A stretch of 64,000 nt of DNA from Prochlorococcus sp. AG-355-I04 (GTDB taxonomy: Bacteria > Cyanobacteriota > Cyanobacteriia > PCC-6307 > Cyanobiaceae), in assembly GCA_003280915.1 (NCBI GenBank), contig QCDL01000005.1, positions 40,499-104,498 on the forward strand, in the 5' to 3' direction. The notes below the pieces were generated by a model. That model was given only the letters and a program-made list of their open reading frames with translations. It was not told the origin of the DNA and searched no databases. The position numbers and the translations under genes were made by a program. Numbering within the stretch: position 1 is the stretch's first letter; the number at the start of each line of letters is the position of its first letter. Shown here piece after piece: positions 1 to 9,587 of the stretch.

Positions 1-785
1 TTTTGCCATCTAAATTTTGGATTATTTTTATCAAAATCTTTCACACTTGATAAATATGGATATTTATTCTTCCATACATCTTCACTATTTTCTGTCATTC
101 CTCCTGAGCTGCTATGAAACAAAGCATTAATTAATTTGTTTTTATAAGTTAAAACCAAAGATCTTGTACTTTTAACGGCTCTGATAGTTTTATAAGTTCT
201 TGACTCCAAGCCATTGTAGACTTGATTTTTCTGGGTTGAATCTATATCAAATAAATTATTTCCCTTTTGCTTTAAGGCATAAGTTCTAGAGGCAATTGCT
301 TGTGCCTTTAACGCTTCAATAGGCCATTTTGTTGGCATCTCTGAACCCACTACACTACTTAGGTATTTTTCTATTCCTAAAACATTCACTACCAAGACTT
401 CAGATTCAAGTACAAAGAGATTAAGCTTACCAGAGAACCTCTTCTGACCTACCCATATACCTCTGCCATCAGAAGATCTAACTTGAAATTGTTGATTACT
501 TTTTAAATCATATTTTTTTTGTTTATTTTTATCAAAATATAAAATTTTTTTATTTTTATCATTTTTCAAAGTTAAGCCTTTTATTTTTTTACCTGAAAAT
601 AGTTTCCCGTCTATGGTTAAAGGAATTGATCTATCTGATCTAATCCTTAAATAATCATTTTTTGATATTAAAACTCTGATTATTGGCTCTCTAGATGCAA
701 AAACACTTTCACTCTGAAAAACACTAATAAATAAAATACTAATCAGGCAACATTTACTATAATTATTTTTAAATTTAAGTATCAC
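1..785 (-). CDS. SpoIID/LytB-domain protein, C-terminus cut by window edge
   Basis: The ORF runs off the left edge, so it is missing from the ORF track. I read it on the minus strand from a GTG at 785. The first 30 residues look like a signal peptide with a hydrophobic stretch ending in SVFA. About 260 residues are visible. The stretch VLGIEKYLSSVVGSEMP, then a WPIEALKAQAIASRTYAL segment and SSGG near the edge, is typical of the SpoIID domain. In other bacteria SpoIID is a lytic transglycosylase; cyanobacteria carry such proteins without sporulating, so a periplasmic peptidoglycan role is inferred. The start could lie at an upstream TTG because the frame stays open. Confidence 0.8.
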   Translation of the reverse strand, partial: MILKFKNNYSKCCLISILFISVFQSESVFASREPIIRVLISKNDYLRIRSDRSIPLTIDGKLFSGKKIKGLTLKNDKNKKILYFDKNKQKKYDLKSNQQFQVRSSDGRGIWVGQKRFSGKLNLFVLESEVLVVNVLGIEKYLSSVVGSEMPTKWPIEALKAQAIASRTYALKQKGNNLFDIDSTQKNQVYNGLESRTYKTIRAVKSTRSLVLTYKNKLINALFHSSSGGMTENSEDVWKNKYPYLSSVKDFDKNNPKFRWQ

Positions 786-872
786 TTTGTTTAAAAACAA
801 ATGCTTAATTTGCCTAAGTTTGACTAAAAGTCTAGATTTAAGCCAGATATAAAAAAAAAATATCATAAATAA

Positions 873-1811
873 GTGAATATCACCTTCTTAGGAACAAGCT
901 CAGGAGTACCATCCTTGTCGAGGAATGTTTCTTCCCTAGCACTTAAATTATCACAATCATCAGAAGTTTGGCTTTTTGATTGTGGAGAGGGAACTCAACA
1001 TCAAATAATGAAAAGCAATATTAAATCTTCGCAAATCAAGAAAATATTTATTACACATATGCATGGAGATCATATTTATGGCTTGCCTGGACTTTTGGCT
1101 TCCTTAGGTTTATCAGGAAATAGTGAGGGTATTGAAATTTACGGTCCTTCAGAATTGCGAAGTTTTATTAATTCTGCACTTAAAAGTAGTTTTTGCAAAT
1201 TATCGTTCCCATTGCATTTTGTGGAAGTTGAAAATTTTGCATCAAAAAATAAAATTCTATTTGAAAACAATAAAATAAAAGTAAATTGCGCCTCCCTTAA
1301 ACATAAAATACCTGCTTTTGGTTATCGAGTGAGTGAAAAAGATAAGCCAGGTATATTTGATATCAAAAAGGCAGAGTCTCTAAACATTAAGCCTGGACCA
1401 ATTTATTCAGAACTGCAACAAGGTAAAAAAGTCGTATTAGCGGATGGTAGGAAATTTGATGGGAAAGAATTCTGTGGACCTCCTAGAAAGGGTGAAAGTT
1501 TTGTTTATTGCACTGATACAGTCTTTAGCGAATCAGCTGTTTCACTATCGGAAAATGCCGATTTACTCGTACATGAATCTACTTTTTCAGAGGAGGATGA
1601 AAGCATGGCCTACGAAAAATTACATTCCACAACAACTATGGCTGCCAAAACAGCGTTATTATCTAACACAAAAAAATTAATTATTACGCATTTGAGTCCT
1701 AGATACACCAAAAAAAATACAATTACGCCAAGTGATTTGCTTAAAGAAGCTCAAAAAGTTTTTCCAAATACTCAACTAGCGAAAGATTTTCTAACGGCAG
1801 AAATAAAATAA
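873..1811 (+). CDS. rnz: Ribonuclease Z
   Basis: This 312-residue metallo-beta-lactamase-fold endonuclease removes the 3' trailer from tRNA precursors. The zinc motif HMHGDH lies at residues 62-67, followed by GLPGLL. Further family blocks are [21 protein letters not shown] and the terminal ITHLSPRY. The length fits the short RNase Z (ElaC) form. It starts 87 bases from the divergent SpoIID-like gene, so the two may share a promoter region. No key residue is missing. Confidence 0.96.
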   Translation: MNITFLGTSSGVPSLSRNVSSLALKLSQSSEVWLFDCGEGTQHQIMKSNIKSSQIKKIFITHMHGDHIYGLPGLLASLGLSGNSEGIEIYGPSELRSFINSALKSSFCKLSFPLHFVEVENFASKNKILFENNKIKVNCASLKHKIPAFGYRVSEKDKPGIFDIKKAESLNIKPGPIYSELQQGKKVVLADGRKFDGKEFCGPPRKGESFVYCTDTVFSESAVSLSENADLLVHESTFSEEDESMAYEKLHSTTTMAAKTALLSNTKKLIITHLSPRYTKKNTITPSDLLKEAQKVFPNTQLAKDFLTAEIK

Positions 1812-1843
1812 ACTGCAACAGTTCGTGAGAAGAAGGGTCGTAA

Positions 1844-2446
1844 TTGACCAACCCATGGAATAATAGTCTTAGGTTTTCTATATTGATGTTGATCGAAATG
1901 GTTTCTATTTTTTCATCACTACATAAGTCTTTTAAAAGACTATTTATTTTTCTTCCTCTAATTATTGGTTTACTTATTAATCCAATCTCTACAAACGCAC
2001 TCTACCCTAGTGATCCTTCATCAGTTGAAGTACTAAAAGATGATCTTCACGGGGCCGACCTTCATAATACTGAATATGTTAAATATGATTTGTCTAATCA
2101 AGATTTAGGAGAAGCTAATCTTCAAGGCGCATATATGAGCGTAACAACTGCAAAAAACTCTAGTTTTAAAGGAGCCAACATGACGGACCTCATTGCATAT
2201 GCAACACGCTTTGATAATGCTGACTTTACTGATGCGAATCTTACCAATGGTGAGCTAATGAAAAGTGTTTTTGATGGAGCAATTATTGATGGAGCGGACT
2301 TTACTGATGCGAATCTTGATCTTTCTCAGAGAAAATCCTTATGTGAAAGAGCTAGTGGAACTAACTCACAAACTGGAGTTAATACAATTGATAGTCTTGA
2401 ATGCACAGGCTTAAAAGGTTACATGCCTCCAAAGCCAAAAGCATAA
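1844..2446 (+). CDS. Secreted pentapeptide-repeat protein
   Basis: After a hydrophobic N-terminal segment (LFIFLPLIIGLL, then STNA), the protein has pentapeptide repeats of the A(D/N)LXX type (GADLHN, EANLQGAYM, KGANMT, DADFTDANL). They should form a right-handed beta-helix in the thylakoid lumen or periplasm. Proteins of this kind are common in cyanobacteria and mostly lack an assigned reaction. The TTG at 1844 follows an AGAAGGG Shine-Dalgarno-like stretch, but ATG codons at 1886 and 1898 would give a more normal signal peptide, so the start is uncertain. A strong terminator follows the stop. Confidence 0.85.
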   Translation: MTNPWNNSLRFSILMLIEMVSIFSSLHKSFKRLFIFLPLIIGLLINPISTNALYPSDPSSVEVLKDDLHGADLHNTEYVKYDLSNQDLGEANLQGAYMSVTTAKNSSFKGANMTDLIAYATRFDNADFTDANLTNGELMKSVFDGAIIDGADFTDANLDLSQRKSLCERASGTNSQTGVNTIDSLECTGLKGYMPPKPKA

Positions 2447-2464
2447 TATTTAAAGCTAACTAAC

Positions 2465-2824
2465 TTAATAAGGGTAAATATTACCAGGCTCTTTTGAGCC
2501 TGGTTTTTTGCTATACCACCATTCTTGTATATCAGAAGAAAATTTCTTTGAAAAAAGAGTTATCACTGTATCAACAGGTTTTGATCCAGGCTCCAAAATC
2601 TGTACTGAGTAGGATGGGCATTTTCTTGAAGCCATATCAGCAACAAACCTAGATCCTATTCTTCTCCAACTAGGCTCCTTACTTCTCCAAGCTAGCCTAG
2701 AACAGGGCCAAGGCAACTCCTCCCTATCATAAAGTCTGCAACATGGTCCAATCACCTTATAACTGTACTGCCCTCCGTAACTTGATTGAACACTGCCTGT
2801 CTTGAAAAATTCAAATTTATTCAT
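2465..2824 (-). CDS. Conserved small cysteine-containing protein, function unknown
   Basis: This 119-residue soluble protein is rich in Arg, Ser and aromatic residues. Cysteines occur at GPCCRLYD, WPCSRLAW and RKCPSY. I recognise no characterised domain. It is convergent with the pentapeptide gene and begins five bases after the terminator-like hairpin that closes petF, so it is probably transcribed separately or by read-through from petF. Its last codons form one arm of the convergent gene's terminator hairpin. Confidence 0.7.
   Translation of the reverse strand: MNKFEFFKTGSVQSSYGGQYSYKVIGPCCRLYDREELPWPCSRLAWRSKEPSWRRIGSRFVADMASRKCPSYSVQILEPGSKPVDTVITLFSKKFSSDIQEWWYSKKPGSKEPGNIYPY
2484..2509 (+). 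terminator. Rho-independent terminator of the pentapeptide gene
   Basis: A perfect 8-bp stem CCAGGCTC/GAGCCTGG with a TTTT loop is followed by six T on the plus strand. It lies 37 bases after the upstream stop and inside the 3' end of the convergent ORF. Minus-strand reading also gives a hairpin, but without a T run. Confidence 0.9.
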
Positions 2825-2828
2825 TTAC

Positions 2829-2857
2829 AAAAAAAAGCCACCTTCATAGAGGGTGGC
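2829..2857 (-). terminator. Rho-independent terminator of petF
   Basis: On the minus strand GCCACC and GGTGGC pair around a nine-base loop and are followed by a run of T. It lies 46 bases after the petF stop and just before the next minus-strand gene. Confidence 0.85.
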
Positions 2858-2902
2858 AAAGAAATAATGAATAATCAACTTAGTAAAGTTAATTTTTTAT
2901 AA

Positions 2903-3202
2903 TTAATACAATTCTTCCTCAGCATGAGTTGTAATTGTGACATCAGATGTTGGATAAGCAACACATGTAAGAACGAAACCTGCTTCTAGTTGGTCATCAT
3001 CCAAGAAACTTTGATCTGATTGATCAACACTACCTGAAGTAACTTTTCCAGCACATGTTGAACATGCTCCAGCTCTGCAGGAATATGGAAGGTCGATACC
3101 TTGTTCTTCAGCAGCATCGAGGATGTACTGGTCATCAGGTACTTCAATGGTTGAATTGAGACCTTCACTTTCGCTGATGAGTGTAACTTTGTAAGAAGCC
3201 AT
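2903..3202 (-). CDS. petF: Plant-type [2Fe-2S] ferredoxin
   Basis: This 99-residue ferredoxin carries electrons from photosystem I to FNR and other reductases. The cluster ligands are in [10 protein letters not shown] (Cys42, Cys47, Cys50) and in VLTC (Cys80). The acidic surface and C-terminal EEELY are as expected. It is a single gene: the upstream prmA is 134 bases away and its own terminator follows. Marine picocyanobacteria usually encode several ferredoxins; the motif alone does not tell which paralog this is. Confidence 0.95.
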   Translation of the reverse strand: MASYKVTLISESEGLNSTIEVPDDQYILDAAEEQGIDLPYSCRAGACSTCAGKVTSGSVDQSDQSFLDDDQLEAGFVLTCVAYPTSDVTITTHAEEELY

Positions 3203-3336
3203 TTAAATAAAAAATTGTTGGTAATTAATACCTATCAAATACATTTTTAACATCGATTGAGTCGATATGTGAGATTTTGAAGTAAAAAATGACACAATAA
3301 AATGTATTAAAGAGTATCTATAAGAAAAACTTATGC

Positions 3337-4248
3337 TTAAGTTAGGTCAATGATTTTTTGCGCAGAAATACATGCCCAATCTTTTCTAGTTGATACTTCC
3401 AATAATTTCAAGTCATTCTCAATTAATATTTTTATAATCTCCTCTTTTTGTGAATTCAAAATTCCACTGAAAATAACTTCCCCATTGTTTCTTAAGCACT
3501 TATAAATATTTGGAATCATTTCTTTTATTACTTCAGCAAGAATATTGCATAGAACAAAATCAAATTGTTTGAGTTGATTTTTGAAAATTACTTCATCAAA
3601 AGATCCCAAATATGTATTTAAATTTTTTAAATTACCAAAATTTAGTTGAAAATTAGAGTTAGTTGAATTGATGGCTAAATAATCATTATCGACTGCACAA
3701 ACCTCTTTAGCGCCAAGCAACCTTGCGGCGACACTCAAAATCCCACTACCACTCCCAATATCTAATACCTTCTTATCAGAGAATAAAATATTCTCCATTT
3801 TTTCTAAGCAAAGATAAGTCGAAGGGTGACTTCCTGTACCAAAGGCTGCTCCAGGGTCAATTTTTATGATTTTTTTATCTTTAAATTTTTCATTTGGATT
3901 TATCCAACAAGGCAATATTAAAAAATGATTTCCTACTAATTCAGGCGCCCAATATTTCTTCCAGCTTGTTAACCAATCCTCCTCTTTAATAATGCTCCAA
4001 TGAAAAAATTGATTAGTAGGGACATTAATGTTCAGAAGTTTACTAATTATTTTTTCAAATCCGCTTTTAGAACTCTCGGCCCAATCATCAATTGGAAGCC
4101 ATATATTAACCTCTTTTTTATTTTCATTTTTAATTAAATATTCAAATGAAAAACTAAATATTCCCAGCTCATTTAATTTCCAAATAATAATTTCTTCTGA
4201 ATCACTTTCTATCAAAAAAGTTAGTTTATACCAATCTCTTATTGCCAT
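3337..4248 (-). CDS. prmA: Ribosomal protein L11 methyltransferase
   Basis: PrmA uses S-adenosylmethionine to methylate ribosomal protein L11. The 303-residue ORF has the PrmA order: a variable N-terminal substrate domain, [16 protein letters not shown], the SAM-binding loop [13 protein letters not shown], and VLCNILAEV. It starts 17 bases after serA on the same strand, so the two probably share a transcript. Confidence 0.93.
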   Translation of the reverse strand: MAIRDWYKLTFLIESDSEEIIIWKLNELGIFSFSFEYLIKNENKKEVNIWLPIDDWAESSKSGFEKIISKLLNINVPTNQFFHWSIIKEEDWLTSWKKYWAPELVGNHFLILPCWINPNEKFKDKKIIKIDPGAAFGTGSHPSTYLCLEKMENILFSDKKVLDIGSGSGILSVAARLLGAKEVCAVDNDYLAINSTNSNFQLNFGNLKNLNTYLGSFDEVIFKNQLKQFDFVLCNILAEVIKEMIPNIYKCLRNNGEVIFSGILNSQKEEIIKILIENDLKLLEVSTRKDWACISAQKIIDLT

Positions 4249-4265
4249 TGATGAAGCAAGCCTTT

Positions 4266-5852
4266 TTATAAAGTAACTGGATTAGCATTGGTAATTCCCT
4301 CAACTTCAACAATAGTATCAAGCAACTGATTCGGTATTGGATCATCAATACTTAGAACCATAACAGCTTCACCTCTAACAATTTTGCGCCCAACTTGCAT
4401 TGAGGCAATATTTACATTGTTGCTACCTAATAAGGACCCCAGCTTGCCAATAATACCAGGCATATCTCTGTGCCTAGTAACCAACATATATCTGCTTGGC
4501 GATACGTTAACTGGGTATTGATCAATACTAATAATTCTCAATTCTCCATCAGCGAAAATGCTTCCCGCTACGCTATGGTCGCCATTATCTCCATAAGTAG
4601 TTAACTGAAGCGACCCACTAGCAAATTCAGGTCTTGCCTCATCTTTACTCTCGACAACTGTAATTCCCCTCGAATCTGCTTCTATAGAGGCATTCACATA
4701 ATTTATCCTATCTCCCAGAGCTTTACTTAGAAGGCCTTTTAGACTAGCAATTATTAATGGTTGGGAAGGATGTTGCACAAATTCACCTTGAAGCTTCACC
4801 TCTAGTTTTTGAATCTGTCCACCTGAAAGCTGGCTTATAAGAAGACCCATTGTTTCAGCCAACTGCAAATGAGGTTTGAGACTATCCATAATATCAGGGC
4901 CTAAACCTGGTATGTTTACTGCAGTTCTAGCAGATAAGCCAAGCAAGACGTCTCTAATTTGTTCTGCGACATCAACAGCTACGTTTTCTTGAGCCTCCCG
5001 AGTAGATGCTCCCAAGTGAGGGGTAAGGATAAGATTCTTTTCAACCTTTAAAAGTGGCGAATTAGATTCCAAAGGTTCTTTAGAAAAGACATCTATTGCA
5101 GCGCCTCCAATCAATGATTTATTTAAAGCTTCTGATAATGCTTCTTCGTCAATCAAGCCTCCTCGAGCACAATTAATTAATTTTGCGCTACTTTTCATAC
5201 TTTTAAGCACCTCCATGTTTACTAAATTTTCTGTCTCTGGTGTGCGAGGTAAATGCAAAGTTACATAATCGGATTGTTGGAATAAATCTTCTAGATCAGA
5301 TAGTTTAACTTGGATTTGTTGAGCTCTTTCAGTTGAAACAAAGGGATCATATCCGCAAACTTCCATTCCTAATGCATTAGCAACTTTCGCTACATGTGCG
5401 CCAATTTTCCCTAAACCTACTACACCTAATTTTTTCTTATACAGCTCATTCCCAACGAATTTCTTTCTCTCCCATTTACCTAGCAAAGTACTACTATTAG
5501 CAATTGGAATATGTCTAGATAAGGCCAACATCATAGCTATAGTATGTTCAGCCGCAGCTATTGTGTTACCCCCTGGAGAATTAACAACAAGGACTCCTTT
5601 TTGCGTAGCAGCCTCAACATCTACATTATCGACTCCAACTCCTGCTCTCCCAATGATTCTCAGTTTACTTGAAGAGTTAATAATCTCTTCAGTCACTTGA
5701 GTACCAGAGCGAATCATTAAAGCATCATAATCTTTAATAATGGAAGCTAACTCAGATTCTGAGATTCCTATCTTCTGATCAACCTGAGCAACTTGTGAAA
5801 GAATATCGATTCCTGTTTGATCAATTGGATCTGTAATGAGAACTTTTGTCAT
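4266..5852 (-). CDS. serA: D-3-phosphoglycerate dehydrogenase
   Basis: SerA oxidises 3-phosphoglycerate to 3-phosphohydroxypyruvate, the first step of serine synthesis. The 528 residues match the long SerA form. The order is a catalytic substrate half, an NAD-binding Rossmann segment with [10 protein letters not shown], the catalytic region ending in TPHLGAST, an intervening domain, and a C-terminal ACT domain ([17 protein letters not shown]) likely to sense serine. It is the first gene of an apparent serA-prmA operon. Confidence 0.96.
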   Translation of the reverse strand: MTKVLITDPIDQTGIDILSQVAQVDQKIGISESELASIIKDYDALMIRSGTQVTEEIINSSSKLRIIGRAGVGVDNVDVEAATQKGVLVVNSPGGNTIAAAEHTIAMMLALSRHIPIANSSTLLGKWERKKFVGNELYKKKLGVVGLGKIGAHVAKVANALGMEVCGYDPFVSTERAQQIQVKLSDLEDLFQQSDYVTLHLPRTPETENLVNMEVLKSMKSSAKLINCARGGLIDEEALSEALNKSLIGGAAIDVFSKEPLESNSPLLKVEKNLILTPHLGASTREAQENVAVDVAEQIRDVLLGLSARTAVNIPGLGPDIMDSLKPHLQLAETMGLLISQLSGGQIQKLEVKLQGEFVQHPSQPLIIASLKGLLSKALGDRINYVNASIEADSRGITVVESKDEARPEFASGSLQLTTYGDNGDHSVAGSIFADGELRIISIDQYPVNVSPSRYMLVTRHRDMPGIIGKLGSLLGSNNVNIASMQVGRKIVRGEAVMVLSIDDPIPNQLLDTIVEVEGITNANPVTL

Positions 5853-5951
5853 TTAAGATTGGTTCTTTAATCTTTTACTTTAACTTAATCTATAGTGTAT
5901 GTATCATATTTTATTAATTTGAATAACACACAAACATTTGAGGATTGAAAT

Positions 5952-6518
5952 TTGACTAAAAGTATTGTGATATTTGAAGACATTGATAAATGTATCCAGC
6001 TATTTGATGTTTTCAAAGAAAAATCAATAATGCTCTCTGAAGCTATTTTGATCCCACCAATAAGTGAGAAAATATCATCAGAAGAAACAGAATTGCTCAA
6101 TGCGAAAGCTAATATCTTATTCAAATCTCAAAATTTTGAAGATATAAGAATCTTAAATCCTAAACTTGATAGAAAGATCAGACAACAAGATATGAGTAGA
6201 TGGCTAATGCCATTCGGGTTTATAGCTGGAATAGCTTTTTCTAATATGACAAATTTATCTACCTTCAGCTTTCTTGGTTTAAATAACATCGGGGAATCAT
6301 TAATTGGAGGTCTTTTAGGAATGGGTTCAGGATATTTAGGAAGCATTGTTTCTTCTGCAAGTATCAACATTAATAGAAATAAAGAGTTAAGAACGATAAT
6401 TAATTTTAATAAAGAGGGTAAATGGCTTGTTCTACTTGAAAATCAAATTGGAGCTGAATTACCATGGGCTTTGATAAAACAATCAGAAGCAAAAGATATA
6501 ATTTTTTTAGAAGGCTAA
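5952..6518 (+). CDS. Conserved hypothetical protein with hydrophobic glycine-rich middle
   Basis: The 188-residue ORF opens at a TTG. It has a soluble N-terminal half, then roughly residues 75-130 are hydrophobic and glycine-rich (MPFGFIAGIAF, GGLLGMGSGYLG), suggesting membrane association. I recognise no named domain. Its stop is directly followed by the ATG of the S4-domain gene, so the two are almost certainly co-transcribed and perhaps translationally coupled. Confidence 0.75.
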   Translation: MTKSIVIFEDIDKCIQLFDVFKEKSIMLSEAILIPPISEKISSEETELLNAKANILFKSQNFEDIRILNPKLDRKIRQQDMSRWLMPFGFIAGIAFSNMTNLSTFSFLGLNNIGESLIGGLLGMGSGYLGSIVSSASININRNKELRTIINFNKEGKWLVLLENQIGAELPWALIKQSEAKDIIFLEG

Positions 6519-7310
6519 ATGATTGACTTAAAAGAGATCTTAATAAATTCAAACTACAAAAAAGAAACTGAGGAATTAATCAATATTGCTAACTTAGCCT
6601 ACAAACACTGGGAAACTTACTGGACTGGGTTTAATTCAACTTATGTTTGCGAGAATATTTTAAAAGATTTTGAAAATTTAAATGATTTCAAATTTTTTAT
6701 TTATGGAGGATTCTCCTCTTCTCAAAGATCTAGGATAGCTTGCTTTAGAGGAGATAATATTTTTGAAGAAGATGCGCTAAAAGGTAATTTTCCAGCTCAA
6801 GGAATAAAAATTAATGGAAATTTTTTATTTGATAATGCTACACAAGACGACTTTAGATCCCTCTTAATTGAAAATGGAGTAAATATAGCAAAAATAGGAG
6901 ATATATGGACTATTGGCGATAGGGGAGCACAAGGGATAATTGATAATTCAAATATTAAGCATCTAAATGAAAAGATTTTTTATTTAAGAGACGTAAAAGT
7001 AAAAGTTAATTTAGTAGGTATAGATGAATTACAAATACCTTCTGGAAGATCAAAAAAACTTGTAAATACAGTAGAAGCTTCAACAAGATTAGATGCCATA
7101 GCTTCAGCAGGTTTTAGGATATCACGAACCAAAATCATTGAAAGGATAGAAAATGGAATGCTCAGATTAAATGGAAGCAAAGTTAATAAGCCAACAATTA
7201 ATCTAAAAATTGGCGACAAACTAGAACTTGAAAATAAAGGATTTATCGAAATTCTAAATTTAGAAATAACCAAAAGAGAGCGATGGAAAGTTAAATTACT
7301 TAGAAAATGA
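6519..7310 (+). CDS. Photosystem II S4-domain protein (YlmH-like RNA-binding)
   Basis: This 263-residue protein matches the YlmH-type layout: an N-terminal region with YGGFSSSQRSRIACFRGD and a C-terminal S4 RNA-binding domain from about residue 185 (TRLDAIASAGFRISRTK, then GMLRLNGSKV). Cyanobacterial members are named photosystem II S4-domain proteins. The RNA target is not evident from sequence. It lies immediately downstream of the 188-residue hypothetical gene, with no spacer. Confidence 0.88.
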   Translation: MIDLKEILINSNYKKETEELINIANLAYKHWETYWTGFNSTYVCENILKDFENLNDFKFFIYGGFSSSQRSRIACFRGDNIFEEDALKGNFPAQGIKINGNFLFDNATQDDFRSLLIENGVNIAKIGDIWTIGDRGAQGIIDNSNIKHLNEKIFYLRDVKVKVNLVGIDELQIPSGRSKKLVNTVEASTRLDAIASAGFRISRTKIIERIENGMLRLNGSKVNKPTINLKIGDKLELENKGFIEILNLEITKRERWKVKLLRK

Positions 7311-7359
7311 AACGCAACCTGCTATTTTCTTATAAGGGGAATTAAAAATTCCTCAATTG

Positions 7360-7431
7360 GGGCGATTAGCTCAGTGGTAGAGCACTACCTCGACACGGTA
7401 GTGGCCACTGGTTCGAATCCAGTATCGCCCA
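7360..7431 (+). tRNA. tRNA-Val (GAC)
   Basis: A full cloverleaf can be drawn: acceptor GGGCGAT/ATCGCCC, D arm GCTC/GAGC, anticodon stem CTACC/GGTAG with loop TCGACAC, five-base variable loop, T arm ACTGG-TTCGAAT-CCAGT, discriminator A. The loop places GAC at 34-36 (valine). Position 33 reads C rather than the near-universal U. No CCA is encoded. Confidence 0.93.
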
Positions 7432-7498
7432 TTAAAACTTTAGACGAACTAGGTTATATCCACAGAAAATAATTTCATTTTTTAGATTATTAAAAAAG

Positions 7499-8116
7499 AT
7501 GAAACTTAATCAAATAATTAATCTACATAAGGGGCTCACTGCATTTGTAGTGATAGGTCTTATGATTTTTTTTGATAATTTTACGATTGCTCCTTACGTT
7601 TATTTGGCTCTACATGGTACTTATGGATTACTTTGGCTTCTAAAAGAAAAGATATTCCCAGATCCTTATTTTAAAGAAAAAATCAATTTTTTAACTTCAG
7701 TTACTGGTTTTATTTTCCTTGGAAGTTACTGGGTAGCTCCCTACATTCTTATCTCATCTCAGAAGTCTGTTCCAAATATCGTAATAGCTGCATCTGTATC
7801 TATAAATATAATTGGTGTATTTCTACACTTTGCTAGTGATGCCCAAAAATATTTTTCTCTTAAATTAAAAAAAGATCTAATTAAAGAAGGATTTTTTAAA
7901 AATATAAGGAATACAAATTATCTAGGAGAAATACTAATTTATCTATCATTCGCCATACTTTCAATGAGTTTCATACCATTAGTAATTCTTGCAATATTTT
8001 TCTCTATAGTTTTTCTTCCAAGAATGATAAAAAAAGATAAATCGCTCTCAAAATATGATTCATTCGAAGAATACAAAAAGAAAAGTGGTCTTATATTTCC
8101 TAAATTAAATGCCTGA
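7499..8116 (+). CDS. Integral membrane protein, DUF1295/ICMT-like methyltransferase superfamily
   Basis: The 205 residues contain about five or six hydrophobic helices and a C-terminal part with KEGFFKNIRNTNYLGEIL. That pattern resembles the steroid 5-alpha-reductase/isoprenylcysteine methyltransferase fold, where R-NPxYxGE-like motifs bind the cofactor. The substrate cannot be told. The 3' end overlaps the next gene by eight bases, indicating one operon. Confidence 0.75.
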   Translation: MKLNQIINLHKGLTAFVVIGLMIFFDNFTIAPYVYLALHGTYGLLWLLKEKIFPDPYFKEKINFLTSVTGFIFLGSYWVAPYILISSQKSVPNIVIAASVSINIIGVFLHFASDAQKYFSLKLKKDLIKEGFFKNIRNTNYLGEILIYLSFAILSMSFIPLVILAIFFSIVFLPRMIKKDKSLSKYDSFEEYKKKSGLIFPKLNA

Positions 8117-8660
8117 TAACAACTTACCCAGTTGGAGGCAAGATTTAAAATCTTCTAGAAAAAAAGAAGGCAAATCACCCTCTAATAGATGGATACAGCT
8201 TGCAACAGTCAGCGAAGAAAATGAGCCAAGATTAAGAACAGTTGTTTTCAGAGGATGGCATAAAGATAGTTCAATGATTATTTTTACAGATAGAAGAAGT
8301 GAAAAAATTGGGCATTTACAATCCAACCCTAATGCAGAAATATTATGGTTCTTTTTGAAAACCAAATCACAATATAGATTCAAAGGAAAAATTCATGAAT
8401 TAAGGGATAACAAAAATTATTGGGATTTATTATCAGAAAAATCAAAATCTTCTTGGTTTTGGGGATCTCCTGGAGAGAAAATAAACCCAAAATTCCAATC
8501 TGCTTACGAAATATTATCCAATCTTCCCAAGTCAGAAAATTTTGTAGTTCTAAATTTTGAAATCGATTCAGTAGATCTTCTTAAATTAGAACAGCCTGTT
8601 CATAAAAGATATCTTTGGGAAAAGAGTAAGAAATGGGAAAAAGTTGAAATTAATCCTTAA
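8109..8660 (+). CDS. PPOX-class FMN-binding protein (pyridoxamine-phosphate-oxidase-like, Alr4036 type)
   Basis: The 183-residue protein begins PSWRQDL and continues with WIQLATV, LRTVVFRGW and IIFTDRRSEKIGHL, as in the split-barrel FMN flavoproteins related to PdxH. The C-terminus WEKVEINP fits cyanobacterial Alr4036-like proteins. A true pyridoxamine phosphate oxidase role is doubtful because this subgroup is generally separate from PdxH. It overlaps the preceding membrane-protein gene by eight bases. Confidence 0.83.
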   Translation: MPDNNLPSWRQDLKSSRKKEGKSPSNRWIQLATVSEENEPRLRTVVFRGWHKDSSMIIFTDRRSEKIGHLQSNPNAEILWFFLKTKSQYRFKGKIHELRDNKNYWDLLSEKSKSSWFWGSPGEKINPKFQSAYEILSNLPKSENFVVLNFEIDSVDLLKLEQPVHKRYLWEKSKKWEKVEINP

Positions 8661-8734
8661 ATATTTCTAAATTGTATATTTAGGTTGAAAAACAAATAGT
8701 GATCAGTCAGTTTTAAAAAAGAAGTATTATTCAT

Positions 8735-8908
8735 ATGGATTTTTCAGAAATTCCAGAAAACCCTTTAATCTTTTTATCTTGGGTGACTGCTATAGGGCTA
8801 TTTATAAGTCTTTCAGAAGCAACAATTAAGATAAAACTTGAGAAGAGAAATTGTTATAGAAAAAGGTTAGAACTAATCAATAACCTTTATCCTAAAAAAT
8901 TAGCTTGA
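8735..8908 (+). CDS. Small single-TM protein, unknown
   Basis: This 57-residue ORF is too short for the track. A hydrophobic segment (PLIFLSWVTAIGLFISL) is followed by a basic tail (KIKLEKRNCYRKR). The ATG follows a weak purine stretch. Its stop overlaps the stop of the convergent DoxX gene by nine bases. No known family is recognised. Confidence 0.6.
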   Translation: MDFSEIPENPLIFLSWVTAIGLFISLSEATIKIKLEKRNCYRKRLELINNLYPKKLA

Positions 8909-9451
8909 AGTATCTGAGAGTATGTTCGCTTGCAGAAATTGAAATAAGCCACCTTTACTTGTTTCTTCTTTAACTTCAACTTCCTTAGAATTTTTTGGTT
9001 TTGTTGAAGAAATGATTTCCTCTTCATCTTCTGATTTCAAAATTCTGATAATGACTTCATCTAAGGAGAAATTACCAGGCCCTGTTAATGCAATTGATGT
9101 TGCTGAAGCGAAATACAAAAGTAAAAGTTCTAGTAAGAAAATATTAAAACCTGAAGTAACTAGTGCATGATAAATGGCTACAGAAATTGTTCCCACAATT
9201 GCCAAAGCCCCGAATCTTGTCGCTAAGCCGATAATTAGTAGCCAACTACCACCTATTTCAGAGAATGCCGCTATGTATGATAAAAATATTGGAAATGGAA
9301 GATGTAATGGTCTGACAAAAGCATCAGCGAAATTTTCTATATTTGCTAATTTCTCATATCCGTGATGAATAAGAACAGTTCCAGTTATAACTCTAAGAAT
9401 TAATAAAGCAGTATCTTTGCTAAACGACTTGGTAAGAATTGTTGAGAGCAC
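8900..9451 (-). CDS. DoxX family membrane protein
   Basis: The 183-residue protein has four hydrophobic helices with the DoxX pattern: LLILRVITGTVLIHHGYEKL, then FSEIGGSWLLIIGLATRFGA. The last 40 residues are charged and low-complexity and probably cytosolic. DoxX proteins are membrane proteins related to quinone-linked oxidoreductase subunits; the cyanobacterial role is unknown. A second, shorter DoxX gene lies at 37.4 kb. Confidence 0.87.
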   Translation of the reverse strand: MLSTILTKSFSKDTALLILRVITGTVLIHHGYEKLANIENFADAFVRPLHLPFPIFLSYIAAFSEIGGSWLLIIGLATRFGALAIVGTISVAIYHALVTSGFNIFLLELLLLYFASATSIALTGPGNFSLDEVIIRILKSEDEEEIISSTKPKNSKEVEVKEETSKGGLFQFLQANILSDTSS

Positions 9452-9587
9452 TATAAAAAAATTATCCTTAAGTAAAAATAACTAGTCACAGTATCCATCG
9501 TGGATTAAAGAGCAAAAGTCGCGCCTAATTAAGTATTTATACTTAGTGCTCTAATGAATTCTTTTTCTGATTAGGAATTCAAGTAAG

